Shown in pieces: positions 1-10,443 of a stretch of DNA of 64,000 nt. The notes under the pieces are model-generated. The model saw nothing but the letters and a program-made list of their open reading frames with translations, made no database searches and had not been told where the DNA came from. This stretch comes from Eurosta solidaginis (Eukaryota; Arthropoda; Insecta; Diptera; Tephritidae). Made by a program: the position numbers and the translations under genes. Positions within the stretch are counted from its first letter, which is position 1, and each line of letters opens with the position of its first letter. The stretch is taken from positions 177,356,645 to 177,420,644 of the forward strand of contig NC_090319.1 in assembly GCF_040869045.1 (NCBI RefSeq), read 5' to 3'.

Positions 1-1148
1 ACCTGGGTATATCCTCAACCGCGACGATATGGTGAAATATACCACGGAGTTTGAAGTGGAGAGCACAGGGACGGTAGAAGAGCTACGGAAAAGATTGACT
101 CATCGTTTGGGACACGTTTTGAAGAGCAAGCTCTTCAGCATACCCGGCCGGTCAGGTCACCAACACCAACACAAACAACAACGAATTAGTAGTGCCCGGC
201 GGCATCGACAGCGGCCTAGCATCAAAAGTGATAAATCAGACGGCGGATCCAAGAGGAAGTTTGCAAACGCCGATATACGCCTCGCACCAGCCGGTGTCGC
301 ACGCCAACGTTATGGACCGAGTACGTAAGTGTGGGTTGAAGTACAACGGTGGTAATGAGCCACTTAGTTTCATTGAGCGGGTGGAGGAGCCGGCCGAAAA
401 TTACGAAGTTGGTCGCGATTCTATCCCACGAGCATTAGCTGAGTTGCTGAAGGACAAGGCCTTGGTGTGGTACCGGAACAAAAACAGGCAGTGGCAAGAG
501 TGGGAAGCCTTCAAGAAGGACTTTCTAAAATTTTTCCTGAGATCGAGGTATTTCGAGCAGCTAGATGATGAGATCCGTCAGCGTATGCAACGAACAAGTG
601 AGCAGTTTAAAGATTACGTTTTATCGTTACAGGCACTCATGCGTCACGCTGACTACAACGGCGAGCAGAAGCTGAACCGGATTTACAGAAATTGTGTACC
701 AGATTTACATCAAACGGAGCGAGTTCACAAGTCTAGAGGAACTGGTAAGCATGGCCGAGGACTACGAGAACATCATGGCGGTGAAAGAACTGCTGAGGCC
801 GGCGGCGAAACCTTTTGCACCGCGACGGCCAGACGAGCATTATCACTCTATGCACGAAGATGAGAGACAAGGAGATCGGAGGCCGGAGGCGCAACGACAA
901 GCGAGCACGCCAGAGCATGCGACGATACTGCACCAAGGGCTCATCGATCCACGGAACGCAAGCAGGCGATGCGGAGAAAGCGGACACTACGCACATGGGT
1001 GTCGCAACGAACGAAGAGATTTCTGCTGGCAGTGTGGCCGAGTAAGTATACTAACGCGTGACTGCTGTCGTGGACAGCAGGGAAACGGGCAGAGACCCCA
1101 TTGGCATCGAGGGGTGGCGTCTCAACAAACCCAGCCTCGGACTCAGTA
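1..1148 (+). pseudogene. gag of Gypsy element 1, frameshifted
   Basis: Retrotransposon Gag protein, which would form the particle and bind element RNA. The N-terminal part reads in frame 2 from base 2 through about position 130, with an open frame that already runs in from outside the window. The capsid-like part (about 315-700, frame 3) has the usual Gag segment with ALVWYR and FLKFFL. The nucleocapsid part (694-1149, frame 1) has two Cys-rich knuckles: CGESGHYAHGC fits CCHC, while the second (CWQCG...) is degenerate. Two frame changes separate the pieces. The homologous minus-strand gag at 12469-13340 supports the assignment. Confidence 0.8.
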
Positions 1149-1460
1149 AGCACATTTAGGCAAACCCAAGGGCGATTCTTTGCTGCAGTAACCCTGGATG
1201 GAGAAGAAGTCATGTCGTCAGTAGATACGGGGGCGACACGAAGTTTCATCAGCGAAAAGACAGCGGCGAAAATAGACGCACGGAGGTTCAAGAAGATACA
1301 GACACGAGTGGTGATGGGCGATGGCAGCGCAGCATGGATAGCGGAGGCAGCGGACGCAGAGGTAAAACTGGGGGATCAAGTGCATCAGAGTGCGTTGTTA
1401 GTTCTGCCTGGGTTAGTCGGCAGCGTGGTGATCGGGACAGACTATCTGGCAAAGGCTTAA
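1101..1460 (+). pseudogene. aspartic protease of Gypsy element 1
   Basis: Retroviral-type aspartic protease, which would cut the Gag-Pol polyprotein. The active-site motif DTGATRSF is intact about 40 residues in, followed by a flap-like VMGDG and a C-terminal VIGTDYL typical of Gypsy proteases. The frame closes at 1460 with TAA, and the next coding block starts in another frame at about 1690. The paralogue in element 2 has lost the catalytic Asp, so this copy preserves the better active site. Confidence 0.8.
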
Positions 1461-1689
1461 TTTGAGCTGAGGAGTGGCAACGAAACAATAACGCTACGAG
1501 CATAAGAGAGAGCGCAGCAGATGGTAACGTATACAACCGTGATGGAGGCCGAAGGTAGCGCAAGTATCGAGAAAGACGTGAGGAGTGACGTGGCGGTGAG
1601 TACCTTTCTAAAGCGTGAATTACAGATTTTCGAAGAAATGACAGGAGTATCCAACGTTGTCACGCATAAGATAGTGGCGAGATGACCGT

Positions 1690-2885
1690 CCAATCAAACA
1701 GCGGTATTTCCCTAAGAACCCAAATATGGAGGAGATCATAAACAAGGAGATAGACGAGCTGATAGAGAAAGGTTGCATCGAACAATCTCACAGCCCACAT
1801 AGTGCACCAATAGTTCTACCCCGGAAGAAGAACGGCAAATGGAGAATCTGCGTTGACTATCGGCAGCTCAATGCCCGCTCAGTGCCAGATGCATACCCAC
1901 TCCCAAGAATACAACATATCTTGGATAGACTACGTAGCGCGCGTTTTATCAGCAGTCTGGACCTCAAAACTGGTTATTGGCAAATCCCGATGGAAGAAGA
2001 TAGCAAGAAGTATACAGCATTCACCGTGCCCGGCCGAGTGTTGTATCAATGGAAAGTGATGCCGTTCGGTCTACATTCCGCTCCGGCTACGTTTCAACGA
2101 GCACTCGACCGCGTTATTGGCCCAGAGTTGGAACCAAATGCGTTTGCCTACCTGGATGTTATCATCATCACCAGCATAACCTTGGAAGAGTACATAAAGC
2201 ACCTAGGAGAAGTATTTCGGCGCCTGCGGAGGGCGAATCTGAAGACCAACCCAGAGAAACGTGCGTTTTTTAAGAAAAACTGAAATATCTAGGCCACGTC
2301 GTCAGCGAGGAAGGAATACAAACGGATCCCGACAAAGTTGCGGCTATCAAGGAGCTGACGCCACCACACAACATACGAGAGTTAAGGCGATTTATGGGGA
2401 TAGTTTCATGGTACCGGAGGTTCGTACCCGACTTTTCACAAGTTGCGCACACACTGACGTTAATGTTGAAGAAGGTGGAAATGGTCCGAAGAACAAAGGC
2501 GGCATTCGAAGCATCGAAGAATGCATTAATACAAGCACCGGCACTAGCATGTCCAGATTTTACTAAAAGATATCGATTAGAGACGGACGCGAGCGATTAT
2601 GGTCTCGGAGCAGTTCTCACACAGGGGTTGAATGACGAGGAGCGAGTGATAGCATATGCTAGCCGCCGGTTGAATAAAGCTGAGATGAACTACTCACCAA
2701 TTGAGAAGGAATGTTTAGCAATCATGTGGGCAGTAAGGAAAATGAGACCATATTTAGAAGGGTACACTTTCACGGTGATCACCGATCACATGGCTTTAAA
2801 ATGGTTGAACGCGATCGAAAGTCCCTCAGGCCGGATTGCTAGATGGGTGCTCGAGTTACAGCAGTATTCGTTCGACGTACAGTAG
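1690..2885 (+). pseudogene. reverse transcriptase/RNase H of Gypsy element 1, YxDD damaged
   Basis: RT fingers and palm read in frame 1 (1726-2283). The expected LPRKKNGKWRICVDYRQLN and FAYLD motifs are present, but the catalytic YLDD reads YLDV, so the second catalytic Asp is lost. A frameshift near 2280 moves the thumb and RNase H to frame 3 (about 2283-2885). RNase H shows LETDASDYGLGA, the family's first catalytic Asp, and VITDHMALKWLN. A TAG ends the frame at 2883-2885. Beside element 2, a short stretch around the start of the RNase H-integrase linker is missing here. Inactive as it stands. Confidence 0.9.
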
Positions 2886-2906
2886 TATGCACTGTTTAGG
2901 CAGCCA

Positions 2907-4289
2907 TTGGAGGAACAGCTGGGTAGCCTTACGACACATGAAGACATTTTGAGTTGCAAGTGGTACACGTCAAAGCTGGCTGAAGTAACGAGGACACCAG
3001 AGAAGTTTCCCGAATACGTTATAGAGGAAGGCAGACTATACAGACGAATTGGATGTCAAATGGATGGTAAGGATGCGGTACCGTGGAAGTTATACGTGCC
3101 GACATTGGAGGGGAGAAGAGTGCTTAACGAGATTCACGACACCCCAAGCGCAGGACACATGGGGATACGGAAATCCATCGCGCGTGCAATGGTGCGGTAT
3201 TACTGGCCCGGGATATTCAGGGACGTATGGAAGTACGTGCAACAGTGCCACGCTTGCCAAGTCTACAAACCCAGCCAGCACCAAGCTGCAGGTAAGATGC
3301 TCACGCAGATTTCAGATGAACCTTTTGCTTCCGTTTGTGCAGATTTCGGTGGACCACTCCCTCGTTTGAAGCGTGGTAATATAATGGCATTAGTTTTCGT
3401 GGATCGATTCTCGAAATGGGTAGAGATCATAGCAATACGGAAAGCAACGACGGAGAACCTGATCAGGGGAATGAGAGAGAGGATTTTGGCACGATTTGGC
3501 GCACCAAAAGTTCTAATAACAGACAATGGAGCACAGTTCACGAGCAGGCATTTTAAGAAATTTTTACAAGAGGCTCGCATAAAGCACCAGCTAACGGCAC
3601 CGTACACACCGCAAGAGAACCCGACGGAGAGAGCGAGTCGTAACATCAAGAGGATGATAGCGCAGTACACTAGGAAGGAGAATAAGACATGGTATGAGTT
3701 CTTGCCAGAGATGACGCTAGCACAGAATACGAGCGTATGCGGCTCAACAGGCTACAGTCCAGCATTCGTGGTACAGGGTAGGGAACCGAGGATCCCCAAC
3801 GCCCTCTACGATGAGCAAACATTTGGCACAGGCGAGGAGAAGGTGGCTCTCAGTAAAAAGATGGCGAAAATTAAAGACGTATATCTGATGGCACGTCGAA
3901 GAAAACAGCAAGCATCAGCGGAGCAGGCAAGGCATTATAATTTACGTAGGAGGCAGTGGCAACCGGCTTTGTGCGACTTGGTACTAGTAAAAGAGCATCA
4001 GCAGTCCAAGGCAGTTGAAAACTTCGCAGAAAAGTTAGCACCCAGATACAGTGAACCTCCTCGTGTAACGAACTTGGTATCCCAGGTGATCGTCGAGCTA
4101 GGCAAGGTGCATAACGGCAAAAGGAGAACGGCACATATAAGCGAGCTAAAAGCATACCATCAGGCGACGGTCAAAGAAGAAGCAAGCCCAGGAGCAGAAA
4201 GAAGAATACGTCCACCTCGCAAGCGTGGTAAGTCAAAAGCGTCCCGCCAAGCCCCGAATGGGGGCTTCACCGAAGTTCCCATCGGGTAA
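2907..4289 (+). CDS. integrase of Gypsy element 1 (open, probably relic)
   Basis: Open frame of 460 codons. Residues about 75-120 form an HHCC zinc domain (two His around PSAGHMG, then CHAC). The catalytic core follows with the first Asp in CADFGG, the second in ITDNGAQF and Glu in QENPTERA, so the DDE triad is intact. The C-terminal third has the GPY/F-like region, with ARRRKQQASAEQARHYNLRR and LKAYHQ, and a basic tail. The ATG is only the first Met after the RNase H stop. In a working element this is part of the Pol polyprotein. It is the longest undamaged block of element 1. Confidence 0.85.
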   Translation: MEEQLGSLTTHEDILSCKWYTSKLAEVTRTPEKFPEYVIEEGRLYRRIGCQMDGKDAVPWKLYVPTLEGRRVLNEIHDTPSAGHMGIRKSIARAMVRYYWPGIFRDVWKYVQQCHACQVYKPSQHQAAGKMLTQISDEPFASVCADFGGPLPRLKRGNIMALVFVDRFSKWVEIIAIRKATTENLIRGMRERILARFGAPKVLITDNGAQFTSRHFKKFLQEARIKHQLTAPYTPQENPTERASRNIKRMIAQYTRKENKTWYEFLPEMTLAQNTSVCGSTGYSPAFVVQGREPRIPNALYDEQTFGTGEEKVALSKKMAKIKDVYLMARRRKQQASAEQARHYNLRRRQWQPALCDLVLVKEHQQSKAVENFAEKLAPRYSEPPRVTNLVSQVIVELGKVHNGKRRTAHISELKAYHQATVKEEASPGAERRIRPPRKRGKSKASRQAPNGGFTEVPIG

Positions 4290-4837
4290 CAAACGGGACC
4301 ACCGACGACGATAGCAACAACATAACACGCACCATCATCAGCATCGTGTAGTAGAACCCCGAACCAACATTTCACCGAGATATCCACCGAGGAATACACA
4401 GAGCAACTGACCATAGTAAGAGCAACGCCACGCGCGTCAACGTCATAAGCACTCCAGGTCACGGAAGAAGATCAGACGGATTACAGCGCGGTAGCGATAT
4501 GTGGCTCACTAGCACTCGCCAATTCAGGTGTAAATGGTTCCAGAATCGGACGCGCAGACATAATAAACAATCAGCAGGTGGTAGATGGAGACCGGAGTGG
4601 GTGGCACACAGCACAAGCACAAGACCCAACCCTGGACAACGGGATCCGCAAGCCGATGAACTACGCCAACCACATAGCCATATGACCGAATTCTGCATAA
4701 CATTTCATTTTAGAACAAGGCCCAGATCGAGAGAGATTACCCCATAAGGAACGCAAGCATTGACCGCTAAGAGAAATTGAATTTTACAATGGTGACAATA
4801 AGTCACATTGCGGCAGGTGAGGGGAGAGTATGAGGAC
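4290..4837 (+). other. 3' untranslated region and polypurine tract of Gypsy element 1
   Basis: No coding similarity is seen after the integrase stop. A purine-rich run, AGGTGAGGGGAGAG, at about 4822-4837 is followed by TATGAGGACCC and would suit the plus-strand primer site next to a 3' LTR beginning near 4838. The LTR itself cannot be confirmed, because no matching copy is visible in the window. Confidence 0.4.
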
Positions 4838-5059
4838 CCAATTCCACCGGCTTCGGGGCCCACACATTCGAACTTAGAGTTAAAATTACAAATTATATAT
4901 CATTTTTCTAAACACCCTAATGTATATGACAATGAATTAGTGCATATAGCATGTAAAGCATATAAACCTGAATTATATAAATTGAATTTACACACATAAA
5001 ATAATAATTTTTCTGAAACACCCTAATATACACTTACATATTTATTATTTCGCAAAAAC
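4838..5059. other. AT-rich stretch, possible 3' LTR start
   Basis: No gene. Two similar segments containing TTTTTCT(A/G)AAACACCCTAAT lie near 4903 and 5007. This could be the start of the 3' LTR of element 1, interrupted by the RTE insertion, but no partner LTR is present to test it. Confidence 0.3.
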
Positions 5060-5470
5060 ATAATTTTCTCTGCCCGTGGAGCCGTGTGTAGAAGTCCACG
5101 AAAGTGGGGAAAGCTTCTGACCGCCATTCACCTGGGAATGGCCAGAGCGATTCCTTTGCATGCGGTTCAAGCAGCTCACTACTGCCGGTCGCTTGTGGCC
5201 AAGTATCCTCTGGGTAGCCGCTAAACATCCGTTTAGCGATGAGCTAATGTGAAAAGGCGACAACCTGGCTAGGCCACTCCGACATAATCGGTTTAAGGGC
5301 TAGCCGGGGGAGATCTCATCGGCAGCGTCTGTACACCTCTAGGTGCGGCTGCAAGCGGGCATCTGTTTTGGAGCAAGCGGCTTGCTATATAAACGTGCAA
5401 GTAATATTTTCACCCCCGCTGAGCATGTTGTGCGCTGGGCTTGGGAGCCGCCACGTAAAACCATACTCCA

Positions 5471-6298
5471 ATGAAATATAACTGCAAGCCTCGGATAAAT
5501 ACACTCTCTATTGATGAATACCATAGCAAACGTTTGAAGGACAATGAATTGAGGGCATGCACCTGGAACGTCCGCTCCCTGAATGGGATTGGTGCAGATG
5601 CCCGGCTGGTTGATGTCCTCGTCAAAGCAAAATCTGACATCACCGCCATCCAAGAAATGCGTTAGACGAAGCAACGAAGAAAGAAGATCAAAAATTGTGA
5701 CATCTATTGGAGTGGCCATACGAATAAGCGCAGTTTCAGCGTCGGATTCGTGGTGGGACAGAGACTTTGTCGCCAAGTGCTGGCGTTCACGCCTGTGGAC
5801 GAGCGTCTCGCCGCTATCCGAATAAAAGCAAAATTTTTTAATATATCATTCATCTGCGCCCATGCGCCGACAGAGGAGAAAGACGATGAGGCGAAAGACA
5901 CTTTTTATGAACAATTAGAACGCACATACGAGCGCTGCCCCCGTCATGATATAAAAGTCGTGCTTGGCGACTTTAACGCCTGGGTGGGCAAAGAAGGTGT
6001 TTTTGGCCTTACAGTCGGAAAGTTCAGCCTACACAATGAAACTTCTCCTAACGGACTGAAGCTGATTGACTTTGCCGGTGCTCGAAACATGGTCATATCC
6101 AGTACGAGGTTCATGCATAAAAAGATACATCAAGCTAAATGGCTGTCTCCTGATCGAAATACTCGCAATCAGACCGATCACATTGTGATAGACGGACGGC
6201 ATGCCTCCAGTGTTTTGGATGTGCGCACGATCCGAGGACCTAACATCGATTCGGCCCATTATCTCGTTCAAGCAAAAATACGCATCCGCCCCGGCTAA
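5471..6298 (+). pseudogene. APE endonuclease domain of the RTE element
   Basis: Would nick target DNA to prime reverse transcription. It reads in frame 2. Motifs in order are CTWNVRSLNG, AIQEMR, VLGDFNAWVG (catalytic DFN), DHIVID and the final SAH motif, which stands where SDH is usual. A TAG at 5663-5665 follows EMR exactly where the family has Trp, so a TGG-to-TAG nonsense change is the simplest explanation. The frame closes again at 6298, where the next block moves to frame 3. Confidence 0.85.
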
Positions 6299-8448
6299 AA
6301 ACAAGGAACAAAAAACACAAGGAAAGCTAGACGTCGAAAAGCTTCAATCACAACAGACTGCCAATGATTTCGCAACTCGACTCTCACACCTGCTCTCTGA
6401 GGGCAAAACTCATCCTGAAGGAATACAGGAGCAGTGGGAGCATATCTCCAAAGCACTTCGTGCTACCGCCGAGGAAAAAATTGGTTACCGGCGGCCACGA
6501 AAAAACAACTGGTATGATGAAGAATGTCGCGTTGCAACCGAAAGAAAAGACGCTGCCTACAGGGCTACGTTAAAAGCGAGCGCGACAAGAGGGTTGTGTG
6601 AACGCTATCGTGAGTTGAAAAGGGAAGCGAGACGCCCTTTTCAGGAAGAAAAAAGCAGAAGCAGAAGGGCGTGAGTGCGGGGAGCTTGAGCTGCTAGCCA
6701 CCAGGAATAACGCCCGAAAATTCTACCAAAATATACGGCGACAGACGGAAGGCTTAAAGACCGGGGCAAACTCCTGTAGGAATGAAAACGGCGACCTTGT
6801 AACTGCTTAGATTATGGAGGGAATACTTCTCTGCTCTCCTAAATGTAGGCAGCAATTCACCGCGCAGAGATGAAGAACCCGATCCCGCAATCGATGATGA
6901 TGGAATATATGTCCCCCGCCCGATTATGACGAAGTTAGAATAGCAATAACCAGATTGAAAAACAACAAGGCCGTGGGCGCTGATGGATTGCCTGCGGAGC
7001 TATTCAAGTTCGGTGGCGAGGAGTTGGTAAGGCGCATGCAGCAGCTTCTTAGCAAAATATGGGCGGACGAAAGCATGCCCGACGGTTGGAATCTAAGTGT
7101 TCTTTGCCCGGTCCACAAGAAGGGGGATACTGCAAATTGCACCAACTATCGTGGAATCAGCCTTCTTAATATCGGATATAAGGTCATTTGAAGTGTATTG
7201 TGCGAAAGATTGAAGCCCACCGTGAACCGGCTGATTGGACCTTATCAGTGCGGCTTCAGACCTGGTAAATCTACCATCGACCAGATGCTCACAATGCGCC
7301 AAATCTAGGAAAAAACCCGTGAAAAGAGAATCGACACACATCACCTCTTCGTCGACTTTAAAGCCGCCTTCGACAGCACGAAAAGGAGCTGCCTATATGC
7401 CGCTATGTCTGAGTTTGGTTTCCCCGCAAAACTTATACGGCTGTGCAAAATGACGTTGAGCAACACCATCAGCTCAGTCAGAATTGGGAAGGACCTCTCC
7501 GAGCCGTTCGAAACTAAACGAGGTTTCAGATAGGGTGACCCCCTATCGTGCGATTTCTTTAATTTGATGCTGGAGAAAATTATACTAGCTGCAGAACTTA
7601 ACCGCACTGGAACAATATACTATAAAAGCGTGCACTTACTGGCATTTGCTGATGACATTGATATCATCGGCCAAAACACCCGCGCTGTTAGTTCTGCTTA
7701 CTCCAAACTGGAAAAAGAAGCGGTAAAGATGGGTTTGATGGTGAATGAGGACTAAACGAAGTACCTGCTGTCATCCAGCAAAGAGTCAGCGCACACGCGC
7801 CTTAGCAACCACGCTACTGTTGGCAGCCATAATTTCGAAATAGTAAAAGACTTCGTTTATTTGGGAACTAGCATCAACACTAGCAACAACATCAGCACTG
7901 AAATCCATCGAAGAATCAATCTTGCCAATAAATGCTACTTTAGAGTATATAGGCAATTGAAAAGTAAAGTCCTCTCTCGGCGAACGAAAATCATACTCTA
8001 CAGGTCACTTATCGTACCCGTCCTGCTATATGGGGCAGAAGCATGGACCATGACAACAGCAGATGAAGCGGCTTTGGGAGTGTTCGAGAGAAAAGTTCTT
8101 CGAAAGATTTATGGACCTCTACGCGTTGGCGATGGCGAGTACCGAAGAAGATTTAAAGATGAGCTGTAAGAGCTATACGCAGATATCAACATAGTCCAGC
8201 GAATTAAAATGCAGCGGCTGCGCTGGCTAGGCCATGTTATGCGAATGAAAGATGATGCTCCGGCCAAGAAAGTGTTTCTATCGGAACCCGCCTATGGAAG
8301 CAGAGGTAGAGGGCGGCCCCCACTCCGTTGGAAGGACCTGGTGGAAAACGATTTAAACTCCCTTGGTGTGACCAATTGGCGCCGGTTGGCGGTGCGAAGG
8401 AGCGACTGGCGCGCCTTGTTGGACGGCCACAACCGTTTAGACGGTTAA
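6299..8448 (+). pseudogene. reverse transcriptase and C-terminal domain of the RTE element
   Basis: The linker (6201-6674, frame 3) is followed after frameshifts by RT in frame 1. NNKAVGADGLPAEL and NYRGISLLN are recognisable near 6960-7170. The catalytic motif AFADD near 7645 is intact, and VYLGTSIN follows. The C-terminal part has LLYGAEAWTM and FERKVLRKIYGP, then a TAA at 8167-8169, then RLRWLGHVMRM and the terminal GRPPLRW block to 8448. There are at least three more stops or frameshifts between 6680 and 7800. Not functional. Confidence 0.85.
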
Positions 8449-8480
8449 GCGCCAATTAAGTAAGTATGTAATAAGCAACA

Positions 8481-8874
8481 CACATAAGCTCCCATTGCAA
8501 GAGCACCAAAAACGTACAAACATACGTATACCAACAAATTGCGACCAAACACAGCAGGCATTGAAGCGAAGCGTCAAGGCAGAGATCGCACAAAGAGGAA
8601 ACAAAAAAATGCAATGTACTAGAAAGACGTCGCCTCAGCATACCAACAACAAGGCACAATAAGCAGGCAGCGGAGGGAAATTGAAAGTAACTATGCTAAC
8701 TAACTGGAGATGCGTACCAATGAACTCGCTTACTAGGGGCAGTCCAAGGGGAATTTCTACATATGTAATTTAGATATAATACTTATATACAAGTAGATAA
8801 TCGAATATATGGGTAGAATAATACCGTTAAATGTAGGATACCTTATATAAATACATATAATAAGTAAGATTTAT
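8481..8874. other. no gene recognised
   Basis: AT-rich sequence between the RTE 3' end and the LTR. No ORF, RNA gene or clear repeat could be identified. Confidence 0.5.
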
Positions 8875-9325
8875 TGTTGCAGGATAATGACGTCCACCTG
8901 CACGTGGACAAGTATAAAAGGGCAACAAATTTTGCGAATTTGCGTAGTAGCCAGCTAGGTATAGTAGCCTGCTAACGCCTTGTTTAGCGGTGAATAGGAC
9001 TCCTTGGATTTTCCCATCTCACTAGTTCTTTATTTTAGGTTTTTCCAACGCCATCGTTAGAGGGATTGTGGTGGTTTTCCCACCCCCGCAACCTTCAGGA
9101 AGAGCAGGATATCTTTAAGTTTTATACTCGGTGGGGGTTTTACCAAATCCACCGACCGCTCTCTTTACGAACAGGTTGAGATTTTAGTTTAAGCGTAGTC
9201 CCGGTGGGGGTTTTCCCAACCCCATCGGCGTAGAACCGACGGTGGTTTCCCACCTCCGTCCCCGTAGCTTCAAGGGCAGTTTTGATATTTTGAATAAAGA
9301 ATTTATAACGTTTTAACAAAAAACA
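8875..9325 (+). mobile_element. LTR, solo or 3' LTR, plus orientation
   Basis: Bounded by TGTT at 8875 and AACA at 9322-9325, which are inverted with respect to each other. TATAAAAG lies at 8913-8920 and AATAAA at 9293-9298. This order marks a promoter-bearing LTR on the plus strand, with the poly(A) signal near its end. It abuts the 3' end of the minus-strand Gypsy element 2 and runs in the opposite direction, so it is not that element's LTR. It may be a solo LTR or the displaced 3' LTR of element 1. No target duplication was found. Confidence 0.55.
9006..9265 (+). repeat. six reiterated GGTGGGGGTTTTCCCAACC-like hairpin motifs
   Basis: Variants of one motif occur near 9006, 9039, 9069, 9131, 9203 and 9239, spaced about 30-75 bases. 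Each pairs a G-rich half with a C-rich half around TTTT or TTT, so each could form a short stem-loop in the LTR transcript. Confidence 0.6.
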
Positions 9326-10443
9326 GGGTCCTTCTCTTTAAAAAGAGACGATAGGTATTCTTCTCTACTCCCACAGGAACCCTGGACGGACTGAGCATAC
9401 CACGGCATAAGGAAAAGTCTTTCACATGCTTTCAGCTCACTTAAGTGGGCTGTCCTCCTTCCTCTGAAAAGTTTGTCTAGCTCAACGATCACTGGAATTA
9501 CAAAGTTCTTTACCCGGTGAGGTCCCCTGTACCTGAGCACTAGTTTGGCTGCAAAGTTATCCACCGCTTTTGACAGCTGATGCTCCTTTACCAGCACTTG
9601 GTCGCCTATGGCCGGTCGCCATTGCCTCCTTATTAAATTATAATGATTTGCCTGCTCTGATGAGGCTCGCTCTTGCTTCCGTCGTACCATCTCGAATATC
9701 TCCTTCATCTTCATCGATTTCTCCCCTTGATTAGCTACTCTTTCATCTGTACCGAATGTATGCTCGTCGTAAAAGCTATTGGGAATCCTTGGTATCCGGT
9801 CGATTCACATACCCTTGTATTTAACGCGAGTGTTATATCTTGTATCAGCTCGTCCCATGTTCTCTGCTCGTTCCCTGAAAACTGTGCTATCATCCTCTTG
9901 ATGTTGCGGTTCGCTCTCTCTGTCGGGTTCTCTTGCGGTGTGTATGGTGCTGTTTGCTGGTGTTTTACGCCAAGCTCCTCCAAATACTTCTTAAAATGTT
10001 TGCTCATGAATTGCGCTCCGTCATCTGTGATTAATACTTTTGGGATGCCAAATCGTGGCAAAATTCTTTCTCTAAATCCTCGGATTACGCTCTCTGTTGT
10101 TGCCTTTCTAATCGCCATTATCCCCACCCATTTTGAAAATCTGTCAACGAAAACTAATGCCATTGTATTGCCATATTTCGAACGCGGCGTTGGACCAACA
10201 AAGTCTGCGCACACTGTTGCCAACGATTCTTCTGGAATTTTAGTGAGCATCTCACCCGCGGCCTGTTTTTGACTAAGTTTTTATACCGACATCCATGACA
10301 TTGTTATACGTACTTTTGTACGCCTCTGAACACTCCGGACAAGTAATATCGCGTCGTAGCTGGTGCAATCGATTTTCGAACGCCCATGTGTCCTGCGCTT
10401 GGTGTGTCATGAATTTCCGTCAGCACTCTGCGTCTCTGTGGGG
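9313..10443 (-). pseudogene. integrase of Gypsy element 2, two frames
   Basis: The zinc region (about 10443-10270) retains PSAGHMG. The core (10250-9735) has CADFVGP, ITDDGAQF and QENPTERA, so the three acidic positions are kept, though TDNG reads TDDG. A stop after VQMKE at 9735 and a frame change separate the C-terminal domain (9714-9313), which matches the same part of element 1 (NHYNLIRRQW, ELKACE). The last codons before the TAA at 9313 probably come from the neighbouring LTR, not from the element itself. Confidence 0.85.

Larger units (their letters stand above)
1..4838 (+). mobile_element. Ty3/Gypsy LTR retrotransposon 1, 5' end outside window
   Basis: Gag, zinc knuckles, protease, RT, RNase H and integrase follow in the Ty3/Gypsy order on the plus strand. 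The 5' LTR lies before the window. Coding is spread over all three frames, so the copy is dead. It is clearly related to the minus-strand copy at 9326-13751: gag, RT and integrase blocks align by eye through their length. The two face each other tail to tail. The clade is not assigned. A purine-rich tract at about 4821-4837 probably marks the 3' end of the internal region. Confidence 0.9.
5060..8480 (+). mobile_element. RTE-clade non-LTR retrotransposon, near full length, decayed
   Basis: A single ORF order of APE endonuclease, reverse transcriptase and a C-terminal domain ending in GRGRPPLRWKDLVENDL is typical of RTE elements such as the mosquito JAM1 type. The length of about 3.4 kb fits a near-complete copy. 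About 400 bases of GC-richer 5' sequence precede the first coding similarity. The 3' end has TTAAGTAAGTA just after the stop, the kind of short reiterated tail RTE elements carry. It sits between Gypsy element 1 and the LTR at 8875. Confidence 0.85.

Noticed and set aside
8237..8455. Minus-strand ORFs over the RTE C-terminus
   Set aside because: Antisense shadows of the plus-strand GRGRPPLRW domain.
9673..10272. 199-codon plus-strand ORF
   Set aside because: Antisense to the integrase of Gypsy element 2, whose catalytic motifs are clear on the minus strand.
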